From Notamacropus eugenii (lineage: Eukaryota > Chordata > Mammalia > Diprotodontia > Macropodidae), in NCBI RefSeq assembly GCF_028372415.1, contig NC_092875.1:433311877-433375876 (forward strand): DNA of 64,000 bases, in the 5' to 3' direction. Below, piece after piece: positions 11,470 through 23,322 of this stretch (positions are counted from its first letter, which is position 1; the number at the start of each line of letters is the position of its first letter). The position numbers and the translations under genes were made by a program. The notes under the pieces are model-generated. The model worked only from the letters and a program-made list of their open reading frames with translations. It did no database searches and was not told the origin of the DNA.

Positions 11470-11610
11470 TAAATAAGGCCATCAAAAATATTTAGTATAT
11501 GCTAAGTTCTAGTCATCATGCTATGAATATAGAGAAAGAAAAAAAAAACTTTGTCCACCCTCAAGGAGATTATACTCTAATGGGGAAGCCAACATATACA
11601 TAAATGTGGT
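11470..11610 (-). repeat. L2 3' fragment
   Basis: Antisense L2: 'atgctaagttctagtcatca', then 'ccctcaaggagattatactc' and 'taatggggaagccaacatat'. Confidence 0.6.
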
Positions 11611-11614
11611 CACT

Positions 11615-12708
11615 TAATGCCACCACCAACAGGGAAGTTATTCCTGATGCAAGGATACTAAATTTTCTAATTCCTAATCACCTTACTTCTAGGAGAGTTT
11701 ATCCAATATTATTGTATACTTTGTCCTGAATAGGTTTTTTTTCAACATTTAAAGCTTTCGATTGAAGAGGAACATGATGGTTCCACCAATTTTAATGGAA
11801 GTCTATAGGCAGTAGTCAAAAGGGTATCATACCTTTACATTGAAAAATTTTTTAAAAATCATTAAAAAATATACAATTATTAAAGGTTTTCTGGCTTATA
11901 GTCTTTCTCTCCACTGCTAATTTCTGCCCTTATCGTTTATATTTATGTCTCCTCAAAATATCCCAACTTCCAGCTGAACATGTATTTTTTTGCATAGCCA
12001 TTTATTTTAGTCTCTTGCCCATTATTGAAGGTGTGTTTGCAGTCATTTATCAGGGATAGCAAGTTGATGGTGTTTACAAAGAACTTTAAATCATCTGGAA
12101 ATGCTAGATTTGCTGACAGAATTCAAGCAATGGGTTCTTCACTTTATCAAATGATGTTCTTAGGATTTAATAAAATTGTAAATAGCATTTGGTTAGGAAA
12201 TGAGTTCCTTGATAAACCTTATCTGAGGTGTCCTCATTCATTCTCTTGGTTCCTTAAGCTCCTGTGAGAGAGTAAACATCTCCTTAGTCTTTACCGTACC
12301 TTTTCAGCCTCCCATAACCTCCCCATAGCTTAGCCTGTGCTCTAAGAAGGAGACAGTGAAGCAGTGAGAAAGCAGAAGCAGGGATTAGTCTTATGAACAT
12401 AGTTATTATCAGAAGGGAGAGGATAAGGGGCACAGAGAAAGAGGGTTTCCCTCAATTCTAGGATGAGCCTTGAGGAATCTTTCAAATCTGATGAGCTTTG
12501 AAACTTATTAAACATACATATCAAGGGCTCGCAAACTTTCCATAATGGCATGGCAAGTTTCCAATCCCTTGCTCTTCTGGCATGCTGAGAACATGGGGAC
12601 CATGTCCCAAGTCTTACAATTAGTGGAGGGAATCATCAAAAGTGATTCAGCAAGAGCAGGCAATGACTCTTGCAAGTGGTAGAGGGGGGTGGGGCATTTG
12701 CATGATCT
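11615..12708. other. No recognised feature
   Basis: The longest frame (80 codons, 12025-12267 plus) has no motif. No repeat family was recognised. Confidence 0.35.
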
Positions 12709-12709
12709 T

Positions 12710-13205
12710 TCAACTAAAACTGGAAGGAACCTCTGAAGCCATCAAGTCTACGCTTGTCCCCATTTTATAGATACAGAAACTAAGACTTGAAGAGATTAAG
12801 TGATTTGGTTATGCTTCGTGATGCAAAATGCCTTCCACATCCAGAGAAAGAACTATGGAGTTAGAACACAGAATGAAGACTATTTTCTCTTTTGTTATGT
12901 TTGATGTGGTTTTGTTTTGCTCATGGCTTCTCCCATTCGTTTTAATTCTTCTATGCAACATGACTAATGTGAAAATGTGTTTAATAAGAACGTATGTGTA
13001 GAGCCCATATAAAATTGCATGCCATCTGGGGGGGAGGAGAAAAAAGGAAGGGGAGAAAATTTAAAACTTATGGAAGTGATTGCTGAAAATTGACAACAAA
13101 TTAATAAATTTGGGTGGAAATTATTTGATCATACCGGTAGTAAGTGTCAGAGATGGTATTTGAACCCAGGTCACTTGACCCTATAGCTGGTGCTCTTCTC
13201 ATTGC
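12710..13205 (-). repeat. MIR3-type SINE split by an L1 3' end
   Basis: The antisense element starts at 'actggaaggaacctctgaag', breaks off after 'gattaagtgatttggttatg', and resumes at 'agtaagtgtcagagatggta' with 'tttgaacccaggtcacttga'. Confidence 0.65.
12825..13118 (+). repeat. L1 LINE, 3' UTR only
   Basis: It matches the 3' terminus of marsupial L1 seen at 53.9-54.15 kb. Landmarks are 'ccacatccagagaaagaact', 'gtgtagagcccatataaaat' and a terminal 'gaaaattgacaacaaattaa'. It is a short 5'-truncated copy inside a MIR3. Confidence 0.75.
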
Positions 13206-13209
13206 ACCA

Positions 13210-14005
13210 TGGATGTGGTAGTGGTGCCACTGAAAATTTATCTATATGCCATCTTTGGAAAAGATTCCAAAGTTTCACCCCTGATATTTACTGTAGTACC
13301 GCCTGTCTCAAAAAGAAATGTCTCCACTATTACTGCAATTTAACTTGTATATTTCATTCAAAAAAATTTAAGCTACAGATGCCAGTCTTCAAGCCCAAAG
13401 AGAGCTCTCCACTGCTAGCTACAAGTCAAGCTCCTGCTTTTCTCCTTTCCCCAGTAAAAACTGCTAACAAGGCAGTCATGCTATTGAATCTGATTTCAAT
13501 TTCACCCTCTCTCCCTTACCTCCTCCTCCCTAGACAGAGCTCCAGATAATAACTTCTTACCTTTTACATGGTCCTTATTTACTTTCCCCCACCCTACCCC
13601 AATCTATCTGATCTTTGAATAAACCTGAGGGAAAAAAGATAGGACAGATGAGAAAATGAACACAGGGAGTAGCTAAGGGCCAAAGGTCACATAGCAAATT
13701 AGTTTCTTGAGGTGACAAAAAAAGGGGAGAGGGGGCAAGAATTTGATGTTTCACAAATCACATATATAAATTCCTAATTTTTTTAAATCAAGAATAAACT
13801 ATATTCATCCTCCTCACCAATACCTAAAATGTTTGTTGGAATAGGACATCTATGTCATCTTTCACCTTCAGGGAGAGAAGAAACCTCATTCATCCTCTGC
13901 CACGGTATTGGTTTTTATCAGTAATTTAATGTGTAGAGAAGGATGTGGGATGAGATCGACAACAGCAGCACCAGTCTACTGATTTCCTTATGAATGGATT
14001 GTGGT
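13210..14005. other. No recognised feature
   Basis: A 119-codon plus-strand frame (13190-13549) begins in the SINE flank, shows no domain or signal and reads as chance. Nothing else was recognised. Confidence 0.35.
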
Positions 14006-14009
14006 GGTA

Positions 14010-14185
14010 GTTCCTGAAGAAGTAGAAAGAAATTCTGGGCTTAGAGTCAGAGAACATTCATTTAAATTCTGTATTTACAGTGTGACCTTAGACAAGTCAC
14101 TTTACCTTGGCCAATCTCAGTTTCTTCATCTCTAAAATGAGGAGGTTAAACTAGATAACCTCTAGTGTGGATCTGCAATGCTCAA
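14010..14185 (+). repeat. MIR3-type SINE
   Basis: 'ttctgggcttagagtcagag', 'gtgaccttagacaagtcact', and a tail 'aaactagataacctctagtg'. Confidence 0.7.
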
Positions 14186-14189
14186 AAAG

Positions 14190-15345
14190 AAAATGAAAAA
14201 GCGAAACAACAATGACTGACCTGTAGCTGGGCCCCAAGAATGAAATTGAGACGATCTTTCACTCTCGGGGTAGGGCTGTTTGCTAAGTCACCCAAGGCAA
14301 GTGGAAATTGGTCCTTCCCTCCTCTTTTTGTGACAGTCTATAAAGACTTTAAAAGCAAAATCTTGGTACTTTCCTACTAAGGCTAAGTAAACTCCCGAAT
14401 ACTGGGACCCAGAACGGGTTTAGAGGTTTTCTAATACCAATTGATTTGTCTCAAGCCATTGGCAGAAAAGCAGAAGGCCTATGACAGGCCCTTAGTGCTG
14501 CTGTTCTTTCAACCTGCGCTGTCCAGCTTCATCTGTCTCATCCCATATGAAGGTTACAGTGTCAGTAGATGACCTTTGTCACACCCCAGTGCTTTCTGGG
14601 ATGTAAATGAAGGGTTTCATCATCCAAGCTGGGCAGATAAGATATACTGTATTTGAGCCTCTGAAAGCAGATATGTATTTTAAATCTGGAAGGGAGAGAA
14701 AGGTGATGTTCTGAAAAAAAAATTTTTTTAATGTATCAAGTATGCCAAGACCCATCTGATATTATCAGCCTTTACAGCATAGGGCAGCTGTAAAGAGAGT
14801 CTATAAAACAGTCCTCACTGATTCTCAAAAGAGGTATTGATTTTTAGGTGCAGAGAGGGTCAGCATCACATCACTGGCACAAGTAAAGCCACTGTACCTC
14901 CTCTCCTGGCCTTTTAACAAAAGAACAAAGTCAAGAAAAGCCAAGGAAGACAGAGTAATGGAAGGAAGGATGAAGAGAAAGAAAGCGATTGTCTCGGCCC
15001 TGAAGATCTCCCCTTGACAGTGACGGGAGCCAGTTGGACCTCTATACAGTTGCAGGGCATTCCCCTTTCTTTGTTTTATTGTTGACAGAAGCCTCAAGGG
15101 ACCTCTGCTTGGTGACCAGCGGCTTAACAAGGAGGAAAGGTCAAAAGAGCAAGGATATGATCCAATGGAACTGGAGGCCAAATATCTCAGATGTTATCAA
15201 CCAAATTCTCTAAGTGTGAGACAATCTTAGGGGGAGCTGAATATTTTCATACCCCAGCACTAACAATGAAATTGGCGTTATAGAATCCTGATGGCTGAAG
15301 TTTTGTAGCTAGTGAGTGATATCAATGTTTGTTGATGTTTGCTGA
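14190..15345. other. Single-copy stretch, no recognised feature
   Basis: The longest frame is 118 codons on the minus strand (14825-15181). It contains one hydrophobic run (FFLFILPSITLSSLAFLDFV) but no recognisable family, no upstream promoter signal and no splice context that I can defend. I do not call it a gene. Confidence 0.35.
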
Positions 15346-15349
15346 TGTG

Positions 15350-15765
15350 GACCATAGGCTCATAGAGCTAGAACTGAAAGGGACTCAACATCCCCCTCAT
15401 TTTACAAATGATGAAACTGAGGCTGAAATAGATTAAGTGACTTGTCATAGCTGTTGTTCAGGTGTGTCTGATTCTTCTTGATCTCATTTGGTGTTTTATT
15501 GGCAGAGATACTAGAGTGGTTTGCCATTCCCTTCTTCAGCTTATTTTCCAGATGAGGAAACTGAGTCAAATGAGATTAAGTGATTCACCTAGAGTCACAC
15601 AGCTAGTAAGTGTCTGAAGATGGATTTGAACTTAGGAAAGTGAGTCTTCCTGACTTCAGGCCTGGTGCTCCATCCACCCCACCAACTAGTTGCCCCCTAC
15701 AGAGAATGCTTTATTTTCCTCTGACTAGAGAAGCTAGTGATCTTTCTGTTGCGCCATGTTACCGC
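15350..15765 (-). repeat. MIR3-type SINE split by a Mar1
   Basis: 'gagctagaactgaaagggac' and 'acaaatgatgaaactgaggc' belong to an antisense MIR3. A few head bases resume after the Mar1 near 15700-15765. Confidence 0.6.
15452..15697 (-). repeat. Mar1 SINE
   Basis: Antisense Mar1 with RTE-like tail (tgttttattggcagagatac), CORE (agagtcacacagctagtaag) and tRNA-like head (tggtgctccatccaccccac). Confidence 0.85.
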
Positions 15766-15834
15766 TCCAGGATATAAGCTCAGAAAAGACAGGTGAATTT
15801 TAAAAGAGAAGTTCTTGTACAGCTGCAATAATTG

Positions 15835-16015
15835 CAGTGAGGCAGTGTGGAGCACTGGTCTTTTGGTTCAAAATTCTAACTGATATTTCCTAGCTTGGTG
15901 AACTTGGACAAGTACCTTATATATAAAATGCAAGTACTTAAAACTATTGTACCTCACAGGGTTGTTGTGAAGAAAATGCTTTGTGGACATTAAAGTAATA
16001 AGAATATGTGACAGT
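15835..16015 (+). repeat. MIR/THER1-type SINE
   Basis: 'gaggcagtgtggagcactgg', then 'attgtacctcacagggttgt' and 'tgtgaagaaaatgctttgtg' mark the head and tail of an old MIR. Confidence 0.6.
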
Positions 16016-16744
16016 ATTTGTACTTTTAAGTTTAAATTTGTAGATCTATGAAAAGCTTATAAAAATGGTTTGGGGGTAGGTAAAGGGAGGGGGGAGAAGG
16101 AGGATATTTTCTAGAATGTATCAAGATGGCATGTAGGTGGCTAAGGGTCGCTGATCAGGGTGAGGAAGTGGAACTAAGAGAGTCCAACTCCTGCCAAGGG
16201 TCAGCAGCATAGGGAATGAGCAGGCAGCCAGGCAAGCACTGATGTCAAGAGTCTCAACAGTCCCAGAGTCAGGAACAGAATAGATAAGCAGGCAACAGAG
16301 ATCATTGGAAAAACCAGAAGCAAACTACCCCAGGACATGAAATCTGAGGAAGTTGTGCAGAGCTTGGGTGGTTCTCAAAAGTGGATACCACGGGCTGACA
16401 ATAGTGTGTCAGACCTCCAGAGTTCATACCAACATCAAGGAGGTTTACTAGCACCCTGCTCCTAGATGTCTCTATGGCGCCACTGGGGCAGAAGCCAATC
16501 CCCATGGCTAGGTCTTACTCTGGGTAAAGAAGGAAGCACAAAGGGGAAGGAATTAGTAGCAGTTCTTTGTGAAGAAATTCTGACAGCACTTAATGTAATC
16601 ATTTAAATGGGGGAGAGGGGATGGTGATTCACTATCTGTGTGGTGGTGCAGAAAGAATGTGGGTAGGAATCTCAGCTCTGCTTTCTACTTTCCCTGAATA
16701 AACTCTGGCAAATGGAACATAAAGGAAAGGAAGAAAAATGGTAT
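16016..16744. other. No recognised feature
   Basis: Nothing beyond short chance frames was seen. G-rich purine tracts occur near 16075-16105. Confidence 0.4.
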
Positions 16745-19175
16745 AATTATACATTTTTTATAATTTGTCACATTTTCAGTTGATCATCATGCAATATTGC
16801 TGTTACTATGTATAATGTTCTCCTGGTTCTGCTCACTTCATTTTGTGTCAGTTCATATAAGTCTTTCAAGGTTTTTTTTAATATATAATTTATTTATTTT
16901 TTCATTTCTTAACATTCACTTCCACAAGAATTTGAATTCAAAATTTTCTCCCCACCCCCAACCCAAGAGAGCATGCACCCCATCCACCTCTTCCTCCAGT
17001 CTGTCCTCCCTTCCAATACCCTTCCCCTCTATTTTCCTGTAGGGCAAAATAGAATTCTGTACTCCATTGCCTGTATAGCTGAATTTCCAGTTGCATGCTA
17101 AAACAATTTTTAATATTCATTCTTAAAGCTTTGAGTTCCATATTCTCTCCCTCCCTTCCTCCCCACCCTCACTGAGAAAGCAAGCAATTCAATATATGTC
17201 ATACACGTGTAACAATGCAAAGTACTTCCATAATATTTATGTTGTAAAAGATTAACCACATTTCCCTCTGACCTATCTTACCTTTCATTTATTCCATTCT
17301 CTCCCTTGACCTGTCCTCCTGCAGTAGTGTTTGCTTCTGATTATCCCTTTCCCCAATTTGCTGTGTAGGTGATTCTTGATTTTAATCCTATCTCCTTTGG
17401 CTTCTGGAATATCATATTCCAAGCCCTCAATCCCTTAGTGTAGAAGCTGCTAAATCCTGTGTTATCTTGATTGTATTTCCACAATACTTGAATTGTGGGG
17501 GTTTTTTTCTGGATGTTTGTAATATTTTCTCCTTGACCTGGGAACTCCAAAATTTAACTACAATGTTTCTAGGAGTTCTCCTTTTGGGATCTCTTTCAGG
17601 AGATGATCAGTGAGTTCTTCCCATTTCTATTTTACCCTCTGGTTCTAGAATATCATAGAAATTGATAATTTCTTGGAAGATGGTGTCTTGGCTCTTTTTT
17701 TGATCATGGTTTTCAGGTAGACCAATAATTTTTGCATTATCTCTTGTAGATCTATTTTAGAGGTCAATTGTTTTTCCAATAAGATATTTCACATTGTCTT
17801 CTATTTTTTCATTCTTTTGATTTGTTTTACAATTTCTTGGTTTCTCATAAAGTCATTAGCTTCCATCTGCTTCATTCTTATTTTTAGAGAACTATTTTCT
17901 TCAGTGAGCTTTTGAACTTCCTTTTCCATTTGGCCCATTCTGCTTTTTAAAGAATTCTTCTCCTCATTGGCTTTTTGGACCTCTTTTGCCATTTGGGTTA
18001 GTCTGTTTTCAAAGGTGTTATTTTCTTCAGCATTTTTGGATCTACTTTAGCAAGCTGTTGAATTGCTTTTCATGATTTTCTTGCATTGCTCTCATATTTC
18101 TTCTCAATTTTTCTTCCACCTCTCTTACTTAATTTTCAAAATTGTTTTTGAGCTCTTCCATGGCCTGAGACCATAGCATATTTATTTTGGAGACTGAGAT
18201 GTAGAAGCCTTGACTTTGATGTCTTCCTCTGATGGTATGCTTTGTTCTTTCTCATCTGAAAGGATGGAAGAAAATACCTGTTTACCAAGAAGGTACCCTT
18301 CTATAGTCTTATTTTTTTCCCTTGTTTGGGCATTTTCCCAGAAAGTTATTTGACTTTTGAGTCCTTTGTCAAGTGGAGGGTATACTCTAGGGACCTGTAA
18401 GTTCTCAGTTCCTCCAAGGTGTCACAGTTAAGGGAGAGGAGTTTCATCTGATCTGGGAGCAACCACAAGTACTCTTTTCTGCCCAGGATCTGCGAGTAGC
18501 ATTCCCTCTCCAGAGCCTTCACCAGCTCCACCACACCAGTGCTCCTTCTCACCCCAGGACTGCCACTCAGGACTGAGACTCAGATCAGCTGCTTGATTTC
18601 CCCAAGGCCTTTAGGCAGAGGGTTCCAATAGTGGATACTGCTGCCACCCTAGAAACGGGGCCAGGGACAGACCACACACCCATCTCACCTAGGTGAAAGA
18701 GCTTTCTCACTGAACTTTGAAACTGTCTTTGGCATTTGCGGGTTGAAAAATCTGGGAACCATAGCTGCTACCCATGATTCCATGCCCTGAAGCCTTTGCC
18801 TTGCCATATGACCCAGACTGGGCTGCGCTTTACTCTTAGCCCATTGTGATAAACCTTTCCTGTTGGCCTTCCAGGCTATCTTAGGTTGTAAATCTCATTC
18901 TGTCATTTTGTGGCTTCTACTACTCTAGAATTTGTTTAGAGTCATTTTCACAGGTATTTTATGGGCTATGGGGGAGAGCTAGAGCAGGTCAGTCTTTCTA
19001 CTCCACCATCTTATCTCCACCCCCCCTCAAGGTTTTTCTGAGAGCATCCTATTCATCTTTTCTTATAATATTTCTTACATACTATTTTTTTCATTAAACC
19101 ATATACTATAAGTTGTTCAGTCATTCCCCAGTTGATGGGCATCTCCTCAATTTCCAGTTCTTTGGAAATCTCAAA
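16745..19175 (-). repeat. L1 LINE 3' fragment, split by a HAL1
   Basis: Two pieces of one antisense L1 lie either side of the HAL1. The left piece (about 16745-16876) has 'tgttctcctggttctgctca' and 'agttcatataagtctttcaa'. The right piece (about 19027-19175) has 'tgttcagtcattccccagtt' and 'gatgggcatctcctcaattt'. They are collinear with the other L1 copies in the window, so the HAL1 landed in an existing L1. Confidence 0.75.
16877..19026 (-). mobile_element. HAL1 (half-L1), full length, ORF1 only
   Basis: Read on the minus strand, it begins with an L1-type 5' end (gtggagataagatggtggag) and a GC-richer 5' UTR. An ORF1 start follows at about 18333, one base out of phase soon after through loss in an A-run. 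A coiled-coil segment lies at about 17992-17804, with heptad-like text such as EEKNSLKSRMGQMEKEVQ. An L1 ORF1 C-terminal-domain relic follows at about 17550-17341 (AWNMIFQKPKEIGLKSRITY, comparable to the ISYPAKLSF region of human ORF1p). It then goes straight to the 3' UTR with no ORF2 sequence. The length is about 2.15 kb. An 11-bp direct repeat (tcaaggttttt) flanks it at 16866-16876 and 19027-19037. ORF1-only structure is what defines HAL1. It must have used an L1 ORF2 product in trans. Confidence 0.82.
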
Positions 19176-19317
19176 ATGTGATTTACAAAGCACTTTCCTC
19201 AGAATACTCCTGTGAGTAGGTCATGGAAGTATTGGTATATCCATTTTACATATGTAGAAAGAGAATATAACACAAGTATGAATATATTTATATTTACATA
19301 TGTGTGTTTATATATAT

Positions 19318-19790
19318 GTTAATAACACATTCATGTAATATTTTTAAGGTCTGCAGAGTGTGTGCATTATCTCTTTTGAGCCTTGCAATGATTTCATGAA
19401 GCAAATACTATTAATAATATTATCATTATTCTCAATAAACAAAGCCAGAAGCTAAATATCTTTCACATGGTAGCACACCTAATAAATGTGATAGGTAGAA
19501 TTTAAACACAAATCTCTGGGCAGCTAGGTGGTGTAGTGGATAGAGTAACAGCCCTACAATGAGTTCAAATCTGATCTCAGACACTTAGTTGTTAGTACTT
19601 AGTACCTGTGTGACCCTGGGCAAATCACTTAACCCTGTTGCCTCAATTTCCTGGAGAAGGAAATGGCATGCCACTCCAGTATCTCTGCCAAGAAAATCCC
19701 AAATGGGGTCACAAAGAGTCAAACATGACTGAAACAACTCAATAATGAAACAACTCTGAATTCCAAATTGAGTACTCTTTCTACCATATC
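19318..19790 (-). repeat. MIR/THER1-type SINE split by a Mar1
   Basis: 'gtgcattatctcttttgagc' and 'cttgcaatgatttcatgaag' are antisense MIR. The head resumes after the Mar1 with 'gagtactctttctaccatat'. Confidence 0.55.
19516..19754 (+). repeat. Mar1 SINE
   Basis: Head 'gggcagctaggtggtgtagt', CORE 'gtgtgaccctgggcaaatca' and RTE-like tail 'aaatggggtcacaaagagtc' are all present. Confidence 0.9.
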
Positions 19791-19878
19791 ACATTGACCA
19801 AAATTTTCATCAGCTTTATTTCTCCCCTTTAATTAGAAGGGAAAACTGAGTCCCAGAGAAGTAAAGTGATTTGCCCAA

Positions 19879-20220
19879 GCTGTGTGACCTTTGGCAAGTC
19901 AGTTCATTTCTCTGGGATTCAGTTTCCTCCTCTGTACAATGGGGGGGGAGGGAGGGGGTTGTAAAAGCTTTCTAAGGTCCTGTGTAGTCTAACATCCAAA
20001 GGTCCCACATCATTTCTACTTAATGTAGCCAGAGTAAAAGAATCCTAGACAGGACATGCTCGGTCTCAGCAATGTTCCCAACATGCTGTCTATCAAATTT
20101 CAAGTACCACAAGTGACAAACAAATCACCGGGCATACCTCCTCCACACTTAGTTCTAACAAGGCATACGTAGATGATGTTATCACTCAAATATCATTCAA
20201 ACAGGGATTATTTGACAACT
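19879..20220 (+). repeat. Direct duplication, copy 1 (partner at 23998-24320)
   Basis: About 340 bp match the partner along the whole length at roughly four bases in five. The first third resembles a MIR3 core and tail. The remainder does not resemble any repeat I know ('cctgtgtagtctaacatcca', 'gttcccaacatgctgtctat', 'tccacacttagttctaacaa'). Orientation is the same in both copies. Confidence 0.7.
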
Positions 20221-20284
20221 GTGACTAGAATGCAGAATCAGTTATGAGTTTGGTGATTGACTGATTTTTAAATTAAGATACTGC

Positions 20285-20435
20285 CATTCAATTAATCAAA
20301 AGCATTTACTGATCACTTGCTATGTGCCAGCCACTGCACCAAGTAGATTCATATACTAGAAAGAAAACAATCCCTTCTTTAAAAGGAAAACAAAAACTTA
20401 GATTCTATTCAGGGAGACAACATGTACATGTGTGA
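20285..20435 (-). repeat. L2 3' fragment
   Basis: 'aaaagcatttactgatcact' and 'tgctatgtgccagccactgc' are antisense L2 tail sequence. Confidence 0.65.
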
Positions 20436-20437
20436 GC

Positions 20438-20640
20438 TTTTTGTTGTTATTTAATCATTTCAGTCATTTCCATGACTCCAATTCAAGATTTTCTTGGCAA
20501 AGATACTGGAGTGGTTAGCTATTTCCTTCTCTAGCTCATTTTACACATAAGGAAATTGAGGCAAACAGGATGACTTGCCCAGGATCACACAGCTGGGAAG
20601 TGTCTGAGGCTGGATTTGAACTCATAAGGCAGCAGGTGGC
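20438..20640 (-). repeat. Mar1 SINE
   Basis: 'ttttcttggcaaagatactg', 'taaggaaattgaggcaaaca' and 'ggatcacacagctgggaagt'. The head is truncated on the right. Confidence 0.8.
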
Positions 20641-20644
20641 CAAG

Positions 20645-21625
20645 CATCTGAAGATAGCTGTAAATTAGTGATTCCCAATTTTCTGCTGTTGCTGTTGCTC
20701 TGGGAGCCCCTTTCAACAACAACAAGTGTCGTGAACCCTCAGGGTTCTCTACCTTGCCTTTAAGGGAAAATCATAGCAATATTATTGCTTAGAAGAGTAA
20801 TTAATGCCTGAAGGTATCAGGCACCTTCTGAGTTCTTCAGTTACCTGCAGAAACATGGCTTTTAAGCTACTCGTAATCTTCTTTTAGATTTATTCTTTAC
20901 AGGCTTACAATAACTCTGATGAGAACTTCTGAGGAAAAAAACTTTAAATTAAAATTCATATTACGTAGCAAAATTAAAAGGCTTTGACCATGTACATGCT
21001 TATTGTCCAAAAGAAAAACATATTGATAACCCAACTGGGTTTACTACTTAAGGCATCATAAAAGAATTTTTAGCATGACCTCTTGGACTATCCTGGTGAT
21101 CCTCACTAAATGAGAACAGCTAATACAGAGGATCAGCAAAGCCAGAGCTCCTTCAGAGCAGGGAAAGGCCATTCGAGACTCGGTTGGTCAAGTAAGGTTT
21201 GAAGGAGAAAAGGGACTTGATCTGAACCTTGTAAATTAGGTAGGAGTTGAAGAGTTTCTGTTTTCTTTGTCTTTCTTCTTGAAGACAATACCATGGGTAG
21301 TATCTGAACTTGAGACACACTCAAGAAGCAATCAGCCAGTCATTAGCCCAGGGGAGCTTTTCATATTAATAGACCTAAAGGCAGGGGAGGGACCAAGACA
21401 GAGAGGCTTAATGAGGTCCTTTCCAGCACTACGGTTCCATCAGTCTATGATTCTGGGTGCTCCAAGCCTCAAGGAAAACTGAATCACTTCATTGTTCGAA
21501 CATCTGGGTTGGGACAGTTTTAGATTCATGGACATTAAAATACCTGGAGTTTGTGCTGAGATATTGGCCATGACCATCATAGCAGGAACTCTGTATTACT
21601 ATTTCCCATAAATTTTTCAATCAAT
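20645..21625. other. Single-copy stretch, no recognised feature
   Basis: Open frames (up to 71 codons) show no motifs and no repeat family is recognisable. Confidence 0.35.
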
Positions 21626-21629
21626 TAGA

Positions 21630-21890
21630 CCTGTGCCAAATTGAAAACTTAGTATAGGAGAAAGATCACTGGATATGTAAAGTCCTGGTTTATCACTTAA
21701 ATAGCTGTGTGACTTTGGACAAGTTATTAACCTCTCTAACCCTCAATTTGCTCACCTGTAAAATAAGCTTAATAACACTTGTCCTATCTATCTCCCACAG
21801 TTATGAAGAGAATACAATGAGATAGTGTTTGAAAGTGGGGTTTTTTGAAGCCACATAGTGCTATACATAAATGTAAGCTACTGTTTTTAT
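21630..21890 (+). repeat. MIR/THER1-type SINE
   Basis: 'gtgtgactttggacaagtta', 'ctcacctgtaaaataagctt' and the tail 'gctatacataaatgtaagct' define a nearly complete old copy. Confidence 0.65.
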
Positions 21891-22099
21891 TGTTATTGCC
21901 AAGGTACACTTGACAGTAATGACTTCCTGTGCTTTTTACCAGGGAAACTACCACCTCTGCTTTCCACTTTTCAGAACAAACAGTGACAGGCTCATAAAGT
22001 AAGTGTTTGATGCAGGACTTAAACTCAAATCTTCTTATGAGAAATGGTTGTGGGGATCACAGGACTTCCCAGGCAAGGTCACGGAGTTAGACCAGGATG

Positions 22100-22720
22100 A
22101 GCTGCTGCTGTCCACACCTTCCCTTACCACTGCTTCCCTTCCCAGAGGGCCCTCTGGAAGACCCATGTGATAGACCCATTCTCACCGAAAGAATTGAGAG
22201 ACAGAATGGACAGAGGAAGACGTTTATTTTTATGTTTCTCTGGAAGAAGTGAGTGTGGTGCTCCCTGAAACATTCACACTGAAACAGAGGCAGGAGTGAG
22301 GTTACAGTCTTGTCCTCCCTGTTAGAGTTAGGATTAGTCAAATTCTTCACTTTATTTTCCTACATTCTCTCCTTATGCAGATTATATAAGTGTAGTAGTG
22401 AAGTTATATCTGAGCTGTTTGTCACATACCCCCACCAGTTTAGTCCCCCTCTCCCCCCCAGACCAAGATGTATTTGACCATCATCCTTGCAGAACAGGTT
22501 ATACATACTTATCTTAACACAAAGCTCCCACCAGTCTAGGAGTTTTCAAGAACTGTTTTTCAAGAACACTTGTGGAAGCAAAACAAGAGTAAAAAAAAAA
22601 AAATCCCTTTTTACATTCTTGACTCCAAGTCATACATGGTATCCTCTAGGGCACCTAGCTGCTAGTATAGAACTGAGGATAACTCTTAATAAAATGCATT
22701 AATTAGAATCTTTACACTTT
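22100..22720 (-). mobile_element. Possible solo LTR of an endogenous retrovirus (fossil)
   Basis: On the minus strand, a TATA-like 'ttatataatctgcataagg' is followed by an AATAAA-type signal. A U5-like stretch comes next (ctctgtccattctgtctctc, then an 'attctttcggtgagaatgg' end typical of class I LTRs). No internal retroviral region was recognised. Ends and family are uncertain, and an unrelated origin is possible. Confidence 0.35.
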
Positions 22721-22724
22721 AGTA

Positions 22725-23180
22725 ATGAACTCAAAATATCCTTTGGTTCTAACAGTCCTTGGCTTATTACCATTTGTCAGCAAGAGGTAATGGGGCTCAA
22801 GATTTACAGAGTCAAGTGGAACAGCAGGGTTTACCTGTCAGTCATCGTTTTCAGAGAATGACGATTCTCAGGGAGGCCCAGGGTCTTACTTAGGCTAATA
22901 AATGATTATCCTTCACAAAAGAACTACAAACAGAACCTTAGGGAATGATTTTGCTAATGACTGGTTCCAGATTAGGGGGATTAGCTCCAGCTTTGTTATC
23001 TCCTCTATCTGTCTGGGAAACTAGCCTCTCCCTCAATTACCCTCTAGAGCAAATATCAGCAAAGGAAATGAGTAAGCCTAAACTTCTCAGGACCCTGTCC
23101 TGTACCCTGGGATGTCCAGTTACCATGTGCTGTCTGTGAAAGAGCATTTCATTCTTATTTAATGGGTCCCTTCTTCATTC
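22725..23180. other. No recognised feature
   Basis: A 64-codon plus frame (22945-23139) has no motif and is treated as chance. Confidence 0.4.
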
Positions 23181-23184
23181 TTCA

Positions 23185-23320
23185 TGTATTCATTCATCCA
23201 ACAAATATTCATTGAGCTTCTACTATTTGACTTTACGCACAATACTGAGCTACACGTTGTGGGTACTGCGAAAAGGAAAAACACCATCACACAGTGCTTG
23301 GCACAGAGAATTATCTTCCA
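23185..23320 (-). repeat. L2 3' fragment
   Basis: 'catccaacaaatattcattg' and 'gagcttctactatttgactt' are antisense L2 tail. Confidence 0.6.
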
Positions 23321-23322
23321 TT

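Noticed and set aside
14825-15181. 118-codon minus-strand frame as a small membrane protein
   Set aside because: One hydrophobic run only, no family, no supporting signals; expected by chance in a window this long.
17801-17992. Coiled-coil peptide as a host structural protein exon
   Set aside because: It sits between a HAL1 5' UTR and an L1 ORF1 C-terminal domain, so it is the ORF1 coiled coil.
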